Source: Photobacterium frigidiphilum
Lineage (GTDB): Bacteria > Pseudomonadota > Gammaproteobacteria > Enterobacterales > Vibrionaceae
Direction: 5' to 3'
DNA: 64,000 nucleotides
Assembly: GCF_003025615.1 (NCBI RefSeq)
Contig: NZ_PYMJ01000028.1
Location: forward strand, 21,295-85,294
Positions 18,985 to 27,763 of the stretch are shown in pieces (position 1 is the stretch's first letter; every line of letters begins with the position of its first letter). Below the pieces are notes generated by a model. The model made no database searches and was not told the origin of the DNA. It worked only from the letters and a program-made list of their open reading frames with translations. The position numbers and the translations under genes were made by a program.

Positions 18985-21609
18985 ATGATTGACACCTCTA
19001 CGATAACTAACCCTCAAACACTTCCTGTTGAAGCGATTACTCAAGAAAACTTGCGTAACACGCTTGAACAATTTGCTGAACAGCAAAAACAACAATTTAT
19101 CCAGCATCGTCCAGTAACCGATTTGGTACTGTCTCGCTCGACTTTCATTGATAAATTATTAATTCGTCTATGGGAACATTATGGCGTAAATCAGTATCCT
19201 GATATCGCATTAATCGCTGTAGGTGGGTATGGTCGGGGTGAGTTACATCCATTATCAGATGTCGATATTCTAATCTTAAGCGCTCAACCACTAAGTGATG
19301 AAACAGGAAGAATCGTCAGTGAGTTTTTAACCTTTTTATGGGATCTGCGTTTAGAGGTCGGTCATAGTGTACGGACTATCGATGACTGTATTGAAATTGG
19401 CAGCGATGATTTAACGGTTGCCACTAATCTAACAGAAGCACGCATACTCTGCGGAAGCAACGATGCATTTCAGTGCTTACAAGAACGCATTAATGCAGGT
19501 AATTTTTGGCCGAGTGAAGACTTTTATCGGGCTAAATTAGAAGAACAAAAAACACGCCATGCCCGTTATCACGACACCACATATAATCTAGAACCTGATA
19601 TCAAATCAAGCCCTGGCGGATTACGAGATATTCATACCTTAAGCTGGGTTGCACGCCGTCATTTTGGGGCGACCAGTTTGTTAGAAATGAGTCGATTTGG
19701 CTTTTTAACTGATGCGGAATACCGTGAATTAGTTGAATGCCAAGATTCACTGTGGCGCATTCGCTTTGCCCTACACATTGAGTTACGCCGCTACGATAAC
19801 CGCCTCACGTTTTCACACCAACCATCCGTTGCTGAGAATTTAGGCTACACCGGAGAAGGCAATCGCGGTGTCGAAATGATGATGAAAGAGTTTTATCGCA
19901 CATTACGTCGCGTACTTGAACTCAATAAAATGTTACTTCAATTATTTGATCAAGCGATTCTCGATAACGGAAAAACGGTTGAAACTATACAGCTTAGTGA
20001 TGACTTTCAAATTCGCGGGCATTTAATTGAAGCAACCAAACCGGCATTATTCCAAGCCCGCCCTGAAACGATCCTTGATATGTTTTTGCACATAGCACAA
20101 AACGGTGACATTGAAGGTATAGCGGCTCCGACACTTCGCCAACTACGTACAGCTCGACGACGTTTAAACGTGTTTTTAGTTGATATTCCCGAGGCCCGTG
20201 AAAAATTCATGGAATTGGTTCGTCAGCCAAATACTTTACAAAAAGCATTTCGCTTAATGCACCGTCATGGCGTTTTATCGGCATATTTACCTCAATGGAG
20301 CCAGATTGTAGGTCAGATGCAATTTGATTTATTCCATGTATACACGGTCGATGAACACAGTGTTCGCCTCATCAAGAATCTCAATAAATTTAATGACCCA
20401 GAGAACCGTGAACGTCACCCTATTTGCTGTGAAGTCTATCCAAGAATAATCAAAAAGGAATTACTCACCATTGCGGCTATTTTCCATGATATAGCTAAAG
20501 GCCGTGGCGGGGATCACTCTGAACTTGGTGCTATTGAAGCTCGTAAATTCTGTATCCAACACGGTTTGTCACGCCCAGAAACTAACCTCATCGCTTGGTT
20601 GGTTCAAAAGCACCTCCTGATGTCAGTTACTGCTCAGCGCCGAGACATCTATGATCCAGAGGTTGTCGCTGAATTTGCCAAAGAAGTGCGTGATGAAGAA
20701 CGCCTCGATTATTTGATTTGCCTAACCGTGGCTGATATTTGCGCTACAAACCAAGAATTATGGAACAGCTGGAAACGCACTCTGCTCGCAGAGCTCTATT
20801 ACTCGACTCAAAAAGCGTTGCGCCGTGGATTAGAAAACACCCCTGATGTTCGTGACCGTATCCGCCACAACCAACAGCTATCTTCTGCTATTTTGCGCGG
20901 AAAAGGCTTCGCACCTCGTGAAATAGAAGTGCTGTGGCAACGTTTTAAAGCTGACTATTTCTTGCGTCATACACACAAGCAATTAGCCTGGCATGCCGAA
21001 GCACTACTCACGCATGATCATGACAAGCCACTAATACTACTCAGTAAAAAAGCAACCAGAGGGGGGACGGAGGTTTTTGTTTATAACAAAGACAAAGCCA
21101 AGTTATTTGCGATTGTCGTATCAGAACTGGATAAGAAAAACCTCAGTGTTCACGATGCCCAAGTCATGAACAGTAAAGACGGTTACACACTTGATACATT
21201 TATGGTGCTAGACCCGAGCGGAAAAGCCATACCAGAAAATCGCCACAATACGATTCGACGCGCACTCGTCAACGCACTAACAAAAATGAAATCAGAGCGT
21301 AAAAATAAACGCGCCCCACGTAAATTAATGCATTTTAACGTTAAAACCCAAGTGGATTTTTTGCCAACTAAAACGGGTAAAAAAACAACAATGGAGCTCA
21401 TCGCATTAGACACGCCGGGTCTGCTCGCTCGAATTGGTGCTGTATTTGCCAAACAAAAAGTCAGCCTACAAGCCGCCAAAATTACCACCATTGGTGAGCG
21501 TGCAGAAGATTTCTTTATTTTGGTCAATGAGCACGGTAGTCCGTTAACGGAAGAGCATCAGCAAGCATTGAAAGAGGCGTTAATCAGCAAGCTGACCCCT
21601 CAAGATTAA
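18985..21609 (+). CDS. glnD: Bifunctional PII uridylyltransferase/uridylyl-removing enzyme
   Basis: Senses glutamine and adds or removes UMP on PII (GlnB/GlnK), controlling nitrogen assimilation. It has 874 residues in the normal domain order: nucleotidyltransferase (GGYGRGELHPLSDVDIL, ~80-97), central helical region, HD domain (FHDIAKGRGGDHSELGA, near residue 500) for UMP removal, and two C-terminal ACT domains (~700-780 and ~800-874; the second contains DTPGLLARIGAVFAKQ). It follows map, as in E. coli. Confidence 0.98.
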   Translation: MIDTSTITNPQTLPVEAITQENLRNTLEQFAEQQKQQFIQHRPVTDLVLSRSTFIDKLLIRLWEHYGVNQYPDIALIAVGGYGRGELHPLSDVDILILSAQPLSDETGRIVSEFLTFLWDLRLEVGHSVRTIDDCIEIGSDDLTVATNLTEARILCGSNDAFQCLQERINAGNFWPSEDFYRAKLEEQKTRHARYHDTTYNLEPDIKSSPGGLRDIHTLSWVARRHFGATSLLEMSRFGFLTDAEYRELVECQDSLWRIRFALHIELRRYDNRLTFSHQPSVAENLGYTGEGNRGVEMMMKEFYRTLRRVLELNKMLLQLFDQAILDNGKTVETIQLSDDFQIRGHLIEATKPALFQARPETILDMFLHIAQNGDIEGIAAPTLRQLRTARRRLNVFLVDIPEAREKFMELVRQPNTLQKAFRLMHRHGVLSAYLPQWSQIVGQMQFDLFHVYTVDEHSVRLIKNLNKFNDPENRERHPICCEVYPRIIKKELLTIAAIFHDIAKGRGGDHSELGAIEARKFCIQHGLSRPETNLIAWLVQKHLLMSVTAQRRDIYDPEVVAEFAKEVRDEERLDYLICLTVADICATNQELWNSWKRTLLAELYYSTQKALRRGLENTPDVRDRIRHNQQLSSAILRGKGFAPREIEVLWQRFKADYFLRHTHKQLAWHAEALLTHDHDKPLILLSKKATRGGTEVFVYNKDKAKLFAIVVSELDKKNLSVHDAQVMNSKDGYTLDTFMVLDPSGKAIPENRHNTIRRALVNALTKMKSERKNKRAPRKLMHFNVKTQVDFLPTKTGKKTTMELIALDTPGLLARIGAVFAKQKVSLQAAKITTIGERAEDFFILVNEHGSPLTEEHQQALKEALISKLTPQD

Positions 21610-21797
21610 GGCTTGAGTATGACTACCTGATTCACTCGAATACCTTATTAATACGCATTCTTTACGCTAAATATTTTTTACTTAAAGGATGCGCGATCTT
21701 CACCACATTCTGGCTCGACTATCAGGACGTTATGATAGGTTCTTGCTACAGTTATTTTATTGCTCGTAAAATATAAGAACATTAAGCAGAGGCCCTT

Positions 21798-22178
21798 ATG
21801 TATCCACACCTCACCAGTATTGGTATTGAACAACCAGAAGCAATTGAACGTTACAGCCTGCGTCAAGAAGCCGCCAATGACATTCTAAAAGTCTATTTTG
21901 CAAAAAATAAAGGTGAGCTGTTCGCGAAGAGTGTGAAATTTAAATTTCCTCGTCAGCGTAAATCCGTCTTAGTGAATAGCGGCAGCCGTGAATACAAAGA
22001 AATTACTGAAATAAATCGAACACTGACTCATATTATTGATGAGCTCGATATCATCACTAAAAGAAAGCATACAGAAGTGGATATTAAGAAGAAAATTTTA
22101 GGTGACTTACGTCATTTAGAGCGCGTTGTAAGCCACAAAATATCAGAAATTGAAGCAGATTTAGAAAAATTAAAATAA
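21798..22178 (+). CDS. yaeH: UPF0325 family protein YaeH
   Basis: A 126-residue soluble protein of unknown function. It aligns with E. coli YaeH along its whole length: YSLRQEAANDILKVYFAKNKGE near the N-terminus, FAKSVKFKFPRQRK, and KILGDLRHLERVVSHKISEIEADLEKL at the C-terminus. In E. coli yaeH lies beyond dapD near glnD; here it directly follows glnD and dapD is 38 kb away. No catalytic motif is visible. Confidence 0.93.
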   Translation: MYPHLTSIGIEQPEAIERYSLRQEAANDILKVYFAKNKGELFAKSVKFKFPRQRKSVLVNSGSREYKEITEINRTLTHIIDELDIITKRKHTEVDIKKKILGDLRHLERVVSHKISEIEADLEKLK

Positions 22179-22185
22179 ACATCAT

Positions 22186-22219
22186 TGATTTCTGCTCTCT
22201 TCTTGAAGAGCAGAAATCA
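22186..22219. terminator. Convergent hairpin between yaeH and yqcA
   Basis: A perfect 13-bp stem (TGATTTCTGCTCT / AGAGCAGAAATCA) with an 8-base loop fills the 45-bp gap between the two convergent stop codons. The U-tracts are poor, but position and strength suggest a bidirectional terminator. Confidence 0.6.
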
Positions 22220-22223
22220 TCAT

Positions 22224-22679
22224 CTAAACGATTTGCTTCAAAAAACGGCTTAACCAAGGAAGCGTCGCTTCTAATGCATCAAAGCTAACGCATGCATCAA
22301 TATCTAATCGCTCTGCAACAGGCTTAGCCTGCAGTTGTTGTAGCATCTCATCAAACTGACGCCCAGCACCACAATAACGATCTTCGCCATAACTTGAATC
22401 CCCCATTGAAATCACGCCATAACTTAACTTAGGCACCAATGGAAATTGATCATTTAGCGCAACATATAGCGGTAAAAGGTTATCAGGTACTTCCCCCTGC
22501 CCCGTTGTCGAGGTAATAACGACAATGGTGTCATTTTGATATGCTAAAAAATCATCAAGTTGAGGATCTAAATACAGCTGAGCCGTATGCCCATTACTGC
22601 TTAACTGGGTAATTACATCTTGGGCAACATCTTCAGCGCCGCCAAATACAGAACCAACAAACACACCAATTTTAGCCAT
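22224..22679 (-). CDS. yqcA: Flavodoxin YqcA
   Basis: Short-chain flavodoxin (151 residues), an FMN electron carrier of unassigned partner. The phosphate-binding loop region GVFVGSVFGGAEDVA (~5-19), the STTGQGEVPDNLLP loop (~56-69) and MGDSSYGEDRYCGAGRQFD (~92-110) are the family's three FMN loops. The first loop reads SVFGG rather than the usual STxT(G/N)T; MioC/YqcA members share this (VGSV/GSxxG) form. Downstream of truC, as in E. coli. Confidence 0.92.
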   Translation of the reverse strand: MAKIGVFVGSVFGGAEDVAQDVITQLSSNGHTAQLYLDPQLDDFLAYQNDTIVVITSTTGQGEVPDNLLPLYVALNDQFPLVPKLSYGVISMGDSSYGEDRYCGAGRQFDEMLQQLQAKPVAERLDIDACVSFDALEATLPWLSRFLKQIV

Positions 22680-22805
22680 AACGTCCTAGCCTTTATTTTC
22701 AGAGAGTCCAAAAATAAATTTGGCTTTTTATATCCGAAGATGCAAATAAGATAACTCGACAACGAGAGCTTCCTCATTAAAAAAAGGCGTGATGATAATT
22801 TATGA

Positions 22806-23543
22806 CTATTCTGAGTTTAACAGTTCAGTCGACCAATTAAATTCAGACATCACCCGTAACCATGTTTCATCAATTGATGCACGAATATCTAGCGCTTGCT
22901 TTGTTACTGGGTGAAGAAATTGCAAGCGAGATGCATGCAGCATCAAACGGTGGCAATCATAATTTTCACGGAACATACGATTGTGGCGACCATCACCATG
23001 ATTTACGTCACCAATAATGTGATGGTTTAAATGATGCATATGGCGACGCAGCTGGTGTTTACGGCCCGTTTCAGGTTTCATTTCAACTAAGCAATAACGG
23101 CTAGTTGCATAGCGACCTACTGGAATATTGGTTTCTATGGTGGCAAGTGGACTATAGGCTGTCACTGCTTCTTGGGCTTCTTGTTCTTCTGCTGCGTTTT
23201 TATCCGCTATTTTATCAAGCTCTTTTTTCAACGGGTAATCGAGTACTGCAGCGTCTTTGATCCAACCACGAACAACAGCGTGATACGTTTTATGTATATC
23301 TCGCCCAGAAAATACAGGCATCATTTGCGATGCAATTTCACTCGATAAACCAAATAATAACACCCCAGATGTAGGGCGATCTAACCGATGAAGTGGAAAT
23401 ACATGCTGACCAATTTGGTCACGTAATGTTTGCATTACAAATACCGTTTCATGGCGATCAAGCCAAGAGCGGTGAACCAACATGCCAGAGGGCTTATTAA
23501 CCGCAACTAAGTATTCATCTTGAAAAAGAATGTCTAATTCCAC
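22806..23543 (-). CDS. truC: tRNA pseudouridine(65) synthase
   Basis: RluA-family pseudouridine synthase that modifies U65 in the acceptor stem of some tRNAs. It has 245 residues. The catalytic Asp lies in HRLDRPTSGVLLFG (~52-65). KPSGMLVHRS is the N-terminal motif and ETGRKHQLRRHM (~157-168) the C-terminal RNA-binding motif. It begins 2 bp after the yqcC stop, so the pair is an operon, the E. coli yqcC-truC-yqcA arrangement. Confidence 0.96.
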   Translation of the reverse strand: MELDILFQDEYLVAVNKPSGMLVHRSWLDRHETVFVMQTLRDQIGQHVFPLHRLDRPTSGVLLFGLSSEIASQMMPVFSGRDIHKTYHAVVRGWIKDAAVLDYPLKKELDKIADKNAAEEQEAQEAVTAYSPLATIETNIPVGRYATSRYCLVEMKPETGRKHQLRRHMHHLNHHIIGDVNHGDGRHNRMFRENYDCHRLMLHASRLQFLHPVTKQALDIRASIDETWLRVMSEFNWSTELLNSE

Positions 23544-23545
23544 AA

Positions 23546-23866
23546 TTATTGAGCCTTAAATAAGTTATCTAACTCACGTGTTACGCCAAGAATAATATTT
23601 ATCCCACTATCGTGCTTCATTGCTTCTTCAACATAAGGGGAAAGTTCAAAATGTTGAGGTAACGGTTGTTTCAACGCGATAAGCTGGGTCATTCTCGGAA
23701 TAAAAATCCATTGCAACCATTGACTACAAGATAGCGTATCCACAGCAAAAGGTTCCGTGCTCGCAAGTGCTGTGTTGCTTGGTGGTACACTTTCCCACCG
23801 TTCAGCATTGCGTAAGGCAGCCTCAAGCTTTTCTAGTAACAACATGCTATGACGATATTTATCCAT
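23546..23866 (-). CDS. yqcC: YqcC family protein
   Basis: A 106-residue soluble protein of unknown function, upstream of truC. The conserved pattern is PFAVDTLSCSQWLQWIFIPRMTQLI, then ALKQPLPQHFELSPYVEEA. I chose the ATG giving MDKYRHS because GAGGA sits eight bases upstream; the earlier ATG (five residues longer) contains that SD sequence. In E. coli yqcC is the gene next to csrB. Confidence 0.92.
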   Translation of the reverse strand: MDKYRHSMLLLEKLEAALRNAERWESVPPSNTALASTEPFAVDTLSCSQWLQWIFIPRMTQLIALKQPLPQHFELSPYVEEAMKHDSGINIILGVTRELDNLFKAQ

Positions 23867-24041
23867 GCAACAGATCCTCATGAAATTGGCGCGCTAGAAT
23901 ACCATTTCATCCCCCGACACCCAACAACGGATACACCTTACAATCAAGATTCAGGTACTTAATGACATGATTTACGCAATTGAATAGTCAGTTAATTACT
24001 GTCTTTGATATACTCACGAATCAGATTTAGGAGCAATAACT

Positions 24042-25088
24042 ATGTCCATGGATAAATTTCATACCCTTACCCAATTACTTGATAATGCCGGTTGTCAGTA
24101 CAAGATTTTCGACCTTGGTCGCCGTGTTTGCGAGATTGATATCGAGCAATTCAAAGCTGTAGAAGAAAATCGTCAGCCTTATCCATGGCCATTGCAGCAG
24201 CATGCGCACCTTTCTATCTCTTTTTGGCAGAACAATAATGCACCTTGGGTTTGGTTCTTACGTTTACCATTAGACGAGCGTGGGTTATTAAAGCAAGCTG
24301 CTGTGGGCGATTTTATCAAGTATGTTATCGAAGCCATGGGCGCAACGCTCAATGCTGAGCCGACAGAAGAGGAACAAGAGAAGTTAGCCGCTAACCCATA
24401 CACATTTAAGCCTAATGACGACAAAATGGCGATTTTTCATGCCCAATTACGTCAAGTTCTCTCATTATCGACCAGTCAGTATTATGAGCATGCTCAGCTA
24501 TTTCTAAGTGGTGATCTCGGCTGGGATCAATGGCAAGGTATCGGTCTGCAAGGTTTGGCTGATATCTGTGCAAGAATAAAGCAAGAAAATAACAGCACGT
24601 TACTAAGAAAAGCAGTGAACAACCTGCCAATGACCCCTCTTTATGCATTACTGGGTTGTTTAGAGCATTGTGATATTCCAGAAACACTGAGCAAGCGTTT
24701 AGAAGAAAGATTACACACAGAAATGGCATCTTCAGAGCCAGATCTCTTCTTACTAGCCGCTATTATCCGTTCGCTTGCAGGTAGCAACGCTGTCACGCTT
24801 ACAGAGCAGCTTAATGCCTTGTTACAACACACAGAGCTTTGTCATCCTGAAGTCTTAGTCGCGATTGCAGGGCGCTGTTGGTATGGTTTAGCGAACACAG
24901 ACACCGCAAGCCTATTCTTATTACGCCTTGCTGAAACAAAAGATCAAACGCTATTTAATCAGCTATTTACAGATCTTGTCATGTTACCTTTACTTCGCGG
25001 AATTATACTTCAGGTTCTTCACAGTCAAGCAAACCCTGCATTAGTTGAAGCGATAACCCAACTTCAGCAGCATGCTCGCAGTAAATAG
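24042..25088 (+). CDS. DUF3549 family protein
   Basis: A 348-residue soluble protein with no signal peptide or membrane segment. It resembles the DUF3549 family of vibrios and relatives: QYKIFDLGRRVCEIDIEQF at ~18-36, then WFLRLPLDERGLL at ~70-82, then a mostly alpha-helical C-terminal half with repeat-like helices. Function unknown. AGGAG is spaced well from the ATG. It probably forms a unit with the small membrane gene that follows. Confidence 0.85.
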   Translation: MSMDKFHTLTQLLDNAGCQYKIFDLGRRVCEIDIEQFKAVEENRQPYPWPLQQHAHLSISFWQNNNAPWVWFLRLPLDERGLLKQAAVGDFIKYVIEAMGATLNAEPTEEEQEKLAANPYTFKPNDDKMAIFHAQLRQVLSLSTSQYYEHAQLFLSGDLGWDQWQGIGLQGLADICARIKQENNSTLLRKAVNNLPMTPLYALLGCLEHCDIPETLSKRLEERLHTEMASSEPDLFLLAAIIRSLAGSNAVTLTEQLNALLQHTELCHPEVLVAIAGRCWYGLANTDTASLFLLRLAETKDQTLFNQLFTDLVMLPLLRGIILQVLHSQANPALVEAITQLQQHARSK

Positions 25089-25148
25089 TCAGTGTTATTT
25101 AAACGGTATTAGGTCTGTTGATCTTTATGAAGGATAAATTTATTTGTT

Positions 25149-25463
25149 ATGGATAACTTAATCGCAATCTTGCTGGTCGCATTTGGCGCATATTTATTTT
25201 GGCAGCAACGGCGCCAAACTGAATTCGCCGAAAAATTCATTATACAACGCTGTAAAAACCTTGGTTTGCAATTACTCAGCACTGCAAGAGGTTCCCATAA
25301 GCTAAAAGACAATAAGGGCAATTGGGGATGGCGAACGGTGTACTTGTTTGAATTCTCAGCCAATGGTCATGACTATTATGAAGGGTTTGTCGAAATGAAA
25401 GGGTTTAGACCCATGACGTTCTATGTACCTGCTCATCATATCCCAGACGTTGAAATGGATTAA
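25149..25463 (+). CDS. DUF3301 family small membrane-anchored protein
   Basis: 104 residues. One N-terminal membrane segment (LIAILLVAFGAYLFW, ~4-18) followed by a cytoplasmic-looking domain (RGSHKLKDNKGNWGWRTVYLFEF, YYEGFVEMKGF). It matches the DUF3301 pattern; function unknown. It lies 60 bp after the DUF3549 gene on the same strand. Its stop is followed by the CsrB array, transcribed toward it. Confidence 0.85.
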   Translation: MDNLIAILLVAFGAYLFWQQRRQTEFAEKFIIQRCKNLGLQLLSTARGSHKLKDNKGNWGWRTVYLFEFSANGHDYYEGFVEMKGFRPMTFYVPAHHIPDVEMD

Positions 25464-25528
25464 TGATAATGAAGGCAGATGCTCGTTAACGGTAGGATAA
25501 AGCGCGATAGCAAAACACTGAATGTTAG

Positions 25529-25991
25529 ATAGCAGACATAAAAGAGCGGGCGCGACTTGCGTCGCGCCCTTAGGTCTTACTTGCAGCAATCCGGCTACTA
25601 TGGTGCTCCCTGCATCATTCCATTGACTGCTGTAATCCGTCAGCATTGTCCTTTTATCTTCGTCCTGAAGAGATCCTTTGGCTTTCCTTAACCCGTCGAT
25701 ACATCCTATATCAACTCTCATCTCCTTCCTGGAGGTGTCCTTTACTTCAACCCTGAAGTGTTCCTTTATGCCTCTATCCTAGAGGTGTCCCTAACTTCGT
25801 CCTGAAGTGGTCCTTTTGTCGTCCTGACCAGTAAACATCCTGCTTACTGTTACCGAATCCTTCGGTGGTCCTTTTACTATCCATGTTCGATATATCATCC
25901 TGATACACCGGTCTCATCCTGAGACTACCAAATCCTTGGCTTTTTCCTGTTCCGTTCCGTCAGTTCCTTCCGACACCAATAAGATTACGCT
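25529..25991. repeat. 463-bp direct duplication, copy A (csrB copy 1)
   Basis: Matches 27131-27593 over all 463 positions with three substitutions that I counted, all within the 5' third of the RNA. It covers the sRNA, terminator and -10 box, but not the upstream activator site. Sequence outside these limits is unrelated between the copies. Confidence 0.95.
25540..25974 (-). ncRNA. csrB: CsrB-type CsrA-sequestering small RNA, copy 1
   Basis: About 435 nt with no credible ORF. Read on the minus strand it has about 30 GGA triplets, many as AGGA in small hairpin loops: CTTC-AGGAC-GAAG and CCTCT-AGGAT-AGAGG. This is the architecture of CsrB/RsmZ RNAs, which titrate the translational regulator CsrA. 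The 5' end is set near GTCGGAAGGAAC, seven bases after a -10 TAATCT. The 3' end is the intrinsic terminator GGGCGCGAC-GCAA-GTCGCGCCC followed by TCTTTT. In E. coli the single csrB lies between yqcC and syd, which also flank this array. Confidence 0.93.
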
Positions 25992-26142
25992 GAATCCTTA
26001 AAAAAAGAACCACCTAGCAAAAAATACCGTATAGCAAAATAGAAAAAACGAACCAATTAAAACAAAACCACAATATAAACAATAACTTAAATAATATCAT
26101 GTAGTTTTAGCTTACCTAAAATCACATGATTTCCCACAACTT

Positions 26143-26160
26143 TGTAAGAGATCTCGCACA
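26143..26160. promoter_or_regulatory. GacA/UvrY/VarA-type box for csrB copy 1
   Basis: TGTAAG-AGATCT-CGCACA, an imperfect match to the TGTAAG-N6-CTTACA palindrome bound by GacA-family response regulators. Its centre is ~177 bp upstream of the inferred start of copy 1. Confidence 0.8.
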
Positions 26161-26221
26161 AGGCAGGTAGATATAAGAGATTAACCATCAACAACACGAA
26201 CAATTCGAAAATTACAGAAAC

Positions 26222-26799
26222 GAGAAAAGGCGTGACTTTCGTCACGCCTTTAGATCTCACTTGCAGCAATCCTGCTACTACCATGCTCCCTGCATCATTC
26301 CATGATGTGCTTCTTCCTAAAGCATAATTCCCCACTCTATCCTAGAGTGTCCTACGGTATTCCCTGACCCGTTGAATAATCCAGTTTCAACTCTCTCTTC
26401 AATCCTGAAGGTGTCCCTAACTTCATCCTGAAGTGAATCCTTTGAGCCTCTGTCCTAGAGGTGTCCCTGACTTCATCCTGAAGCAAATCCTTTAAGCCTC
26501 TGTCCTAGAGGTGTCCCTGACTTCATCCTGAAGCAAATCCTTTAAGCCTCTGTCCTAGAGGTGTCCCTGACTTCGTCCTGAAGCAAATCCTTTAAGCCTC
26601 TGTCCTAGAGGTGTCCCTGACTTCATCCTGAAGTGGTCCTTTGTCATCCTGACCAGCAAACATCCTGTTTACTGTTGCTAAATCCTTTGCTTATCCTTTC
26701 ACTATCCATGTTCGATATATCATCCTGATACACCGGTCTCTTCCTGAGACGACCAAATCCTTGGCTTGTTCCTGTTCCATTCCGTCAGTTCCTTCCGAC
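26222..26799 (-). ncRNA. csrB: CsrB-type small RNA, copy 2 (expanded)
   Basis: About 578 nt, longer than the flanking copies, with about 42 GGA triplets on the minus strand. The 5' end (GTCGGAAGGAAC), with -10 TAATAT seven bases upstream, and the GATATATCGAAC-type central segment match the other copies. The middle is enlarged by a 50-bp tandem repeat. The terminator differs in sequence but not in design: AAAGGCGTGAC-GAAA-GTCACGCC followed by TTTTCTCG. No protein-coding signal. Each repeat unit adds two hairpins with AGGA loops and two single-stranded GGA sites, so this copy should bind the most CsrA. Confidence 0.93.
26411..26634. repeat. 50-bp tandem repeat inside csrB copy 2
   Basis: Units start at 26446, 26496, 26546 and 26596 (the last diverges after ~38 bp). 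A partial unit precedes at 26411. Units are almost identical; the differences I see are single bases (e.g. ATCC/GTCC). Each encodes, in RNA sense, CTTC-AGGAT-GAAG and CCTCT-AGGAC-AGAGG hairpins joined by CAGGGAC and AAAGGATTT. Confidence 0.95.
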
Positions 26800-26968
26800 A
26801 AGAGAGATATTACTCGATATACATACTTTAGACATGAACAAGAAAAAACATGATGGGAATAAAAAATATAACAACCTCACAACAACAAGATAATAGATTG
26901 AATTTAAAGAACTTAATATTACGGATTACGTAATAGCCGCAAGTTGAAATATAGTTTTCCCACGCGCT

Positions 26969-26986
26969 TGTAAGAGATCTCTCACG
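26969..26986. promoter_or_regulatory. GacA/UvrY/VarA-type box for csrB copy 2
   Basis: TGTAAG-AGATCT-CTCACG, near-match to TGTAAG-N6-CTTACA, centred ~178 bp upstream of the inferred start of copy 2. As at copy 1, TTTCCCAC lies just 5' of it. Confidence 0.8.
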
Positions 26987-27130
26987 CCTGAAATAAACAA
27001 TATCCAGTAATCGATTTCATTTAAGGTAAACAGAACGAATTACAACAATAATTCAACACATCACTCTAAAGATTCCAGTGAATACATTGATTTGAAAATA
27101 CAAAAGGGAGAGATAGATAAGAGTAGTTTT

Positions 27131-27593
27131 ATAGCAGACATAAAAGAGCGGGCGCGACTTGCGTCGCGCCCTTAGGTCTTACTTGCAGCAATCCGGCTAC
27201 TATGGTGCTCCCTGCATCATTCCATTGACTGCTGTAATCCGTCAGCATTGTCCTTTTATCTTCGTCCTGAAGAGATCCTTTGGCTTTCCTTAACCCGTCG
27301 ATACATCCTATATCAACTCTCATCTCCTTCCTGGAGGTGTCCTTTACTTCAACCCTGAAGTGTTCCTTTATGCCTCTATCCTAGAGGTGTCCCTAACTTC
27401 ATCCTGAAGTGGTCCATTTGTCATCCTGACCAGTAAACATCCTGCTTACTGTTACCGAATCCTTCGGTGGTCCTTTTACTATCCATGTTCGATATATCAT
27501 CCTGATACACCGGTCTCATCCTGAGACTACCAAATCCTTGGCTTTTTCCTGTTCCGTTCCGTCAGTTCCTTCCGACACCAATAAGATTACGCT
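27131..27593. repeat. 463-bp direct duplication, copy B (csrB copy 3)
   Basis: Partner of 25529-25991. Equal length, three substitutions. Both ends break abruptly into unrelated A/T-rich sequence. Confidence 0.95.
27142..27576 (-). ncRNA. csrB: CsrB-type small RNA, copy 3
   Basis: About 435 nt, almost identical to copy 1 (three mismatches in the 463-bp shared block), with the same 5' GTCGGAAGG start, -10 TAATCT and GC-rich terminator. About 30 GGA motifs on the minus strand. It has the best upstream activator palindrome of the three. Expected role: sequester CsrA when the BarA/VarS-type sensor activates the UvrY/VarA-type regulator. Confidence 0.93.
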
Positions 27594-27745
27594 TTTAGAT
27601 TTTTTGAGCAAGGTAGGCAAAGCGGACTTCAATCACAGTTCTCACCACAATATTTACCACAAAAACACAAGAGCAATAAAAACAACAACTTATAATCATA
27701 GTTAATCTTAAGTCTGATAACATTAACTTAAAAGGCGCACGTATT

Positions 27746-27763
27746 TGTAAGAGATCTCTTACA
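27746..27763. promoter_or_regulatory. GacA/UvrY/VarA box for csrB copy 3 (perfect palindrome)
   Basis: TGTAAG-AGATCT-CTTACA is a perfect match to the GacA-family consensus and a perfect 18-bp palindrome, centred 178 bp upstream of the inferred start of copy 3. Confidence 0.88.

Noticed and set aside
26411..26634. CRISPR-like array of 50-bp repeats
   Set aside because: Units are directly adjacent with no unique spacers, no cas genes are near, and the units encode AGGA hairpins of CsrB.
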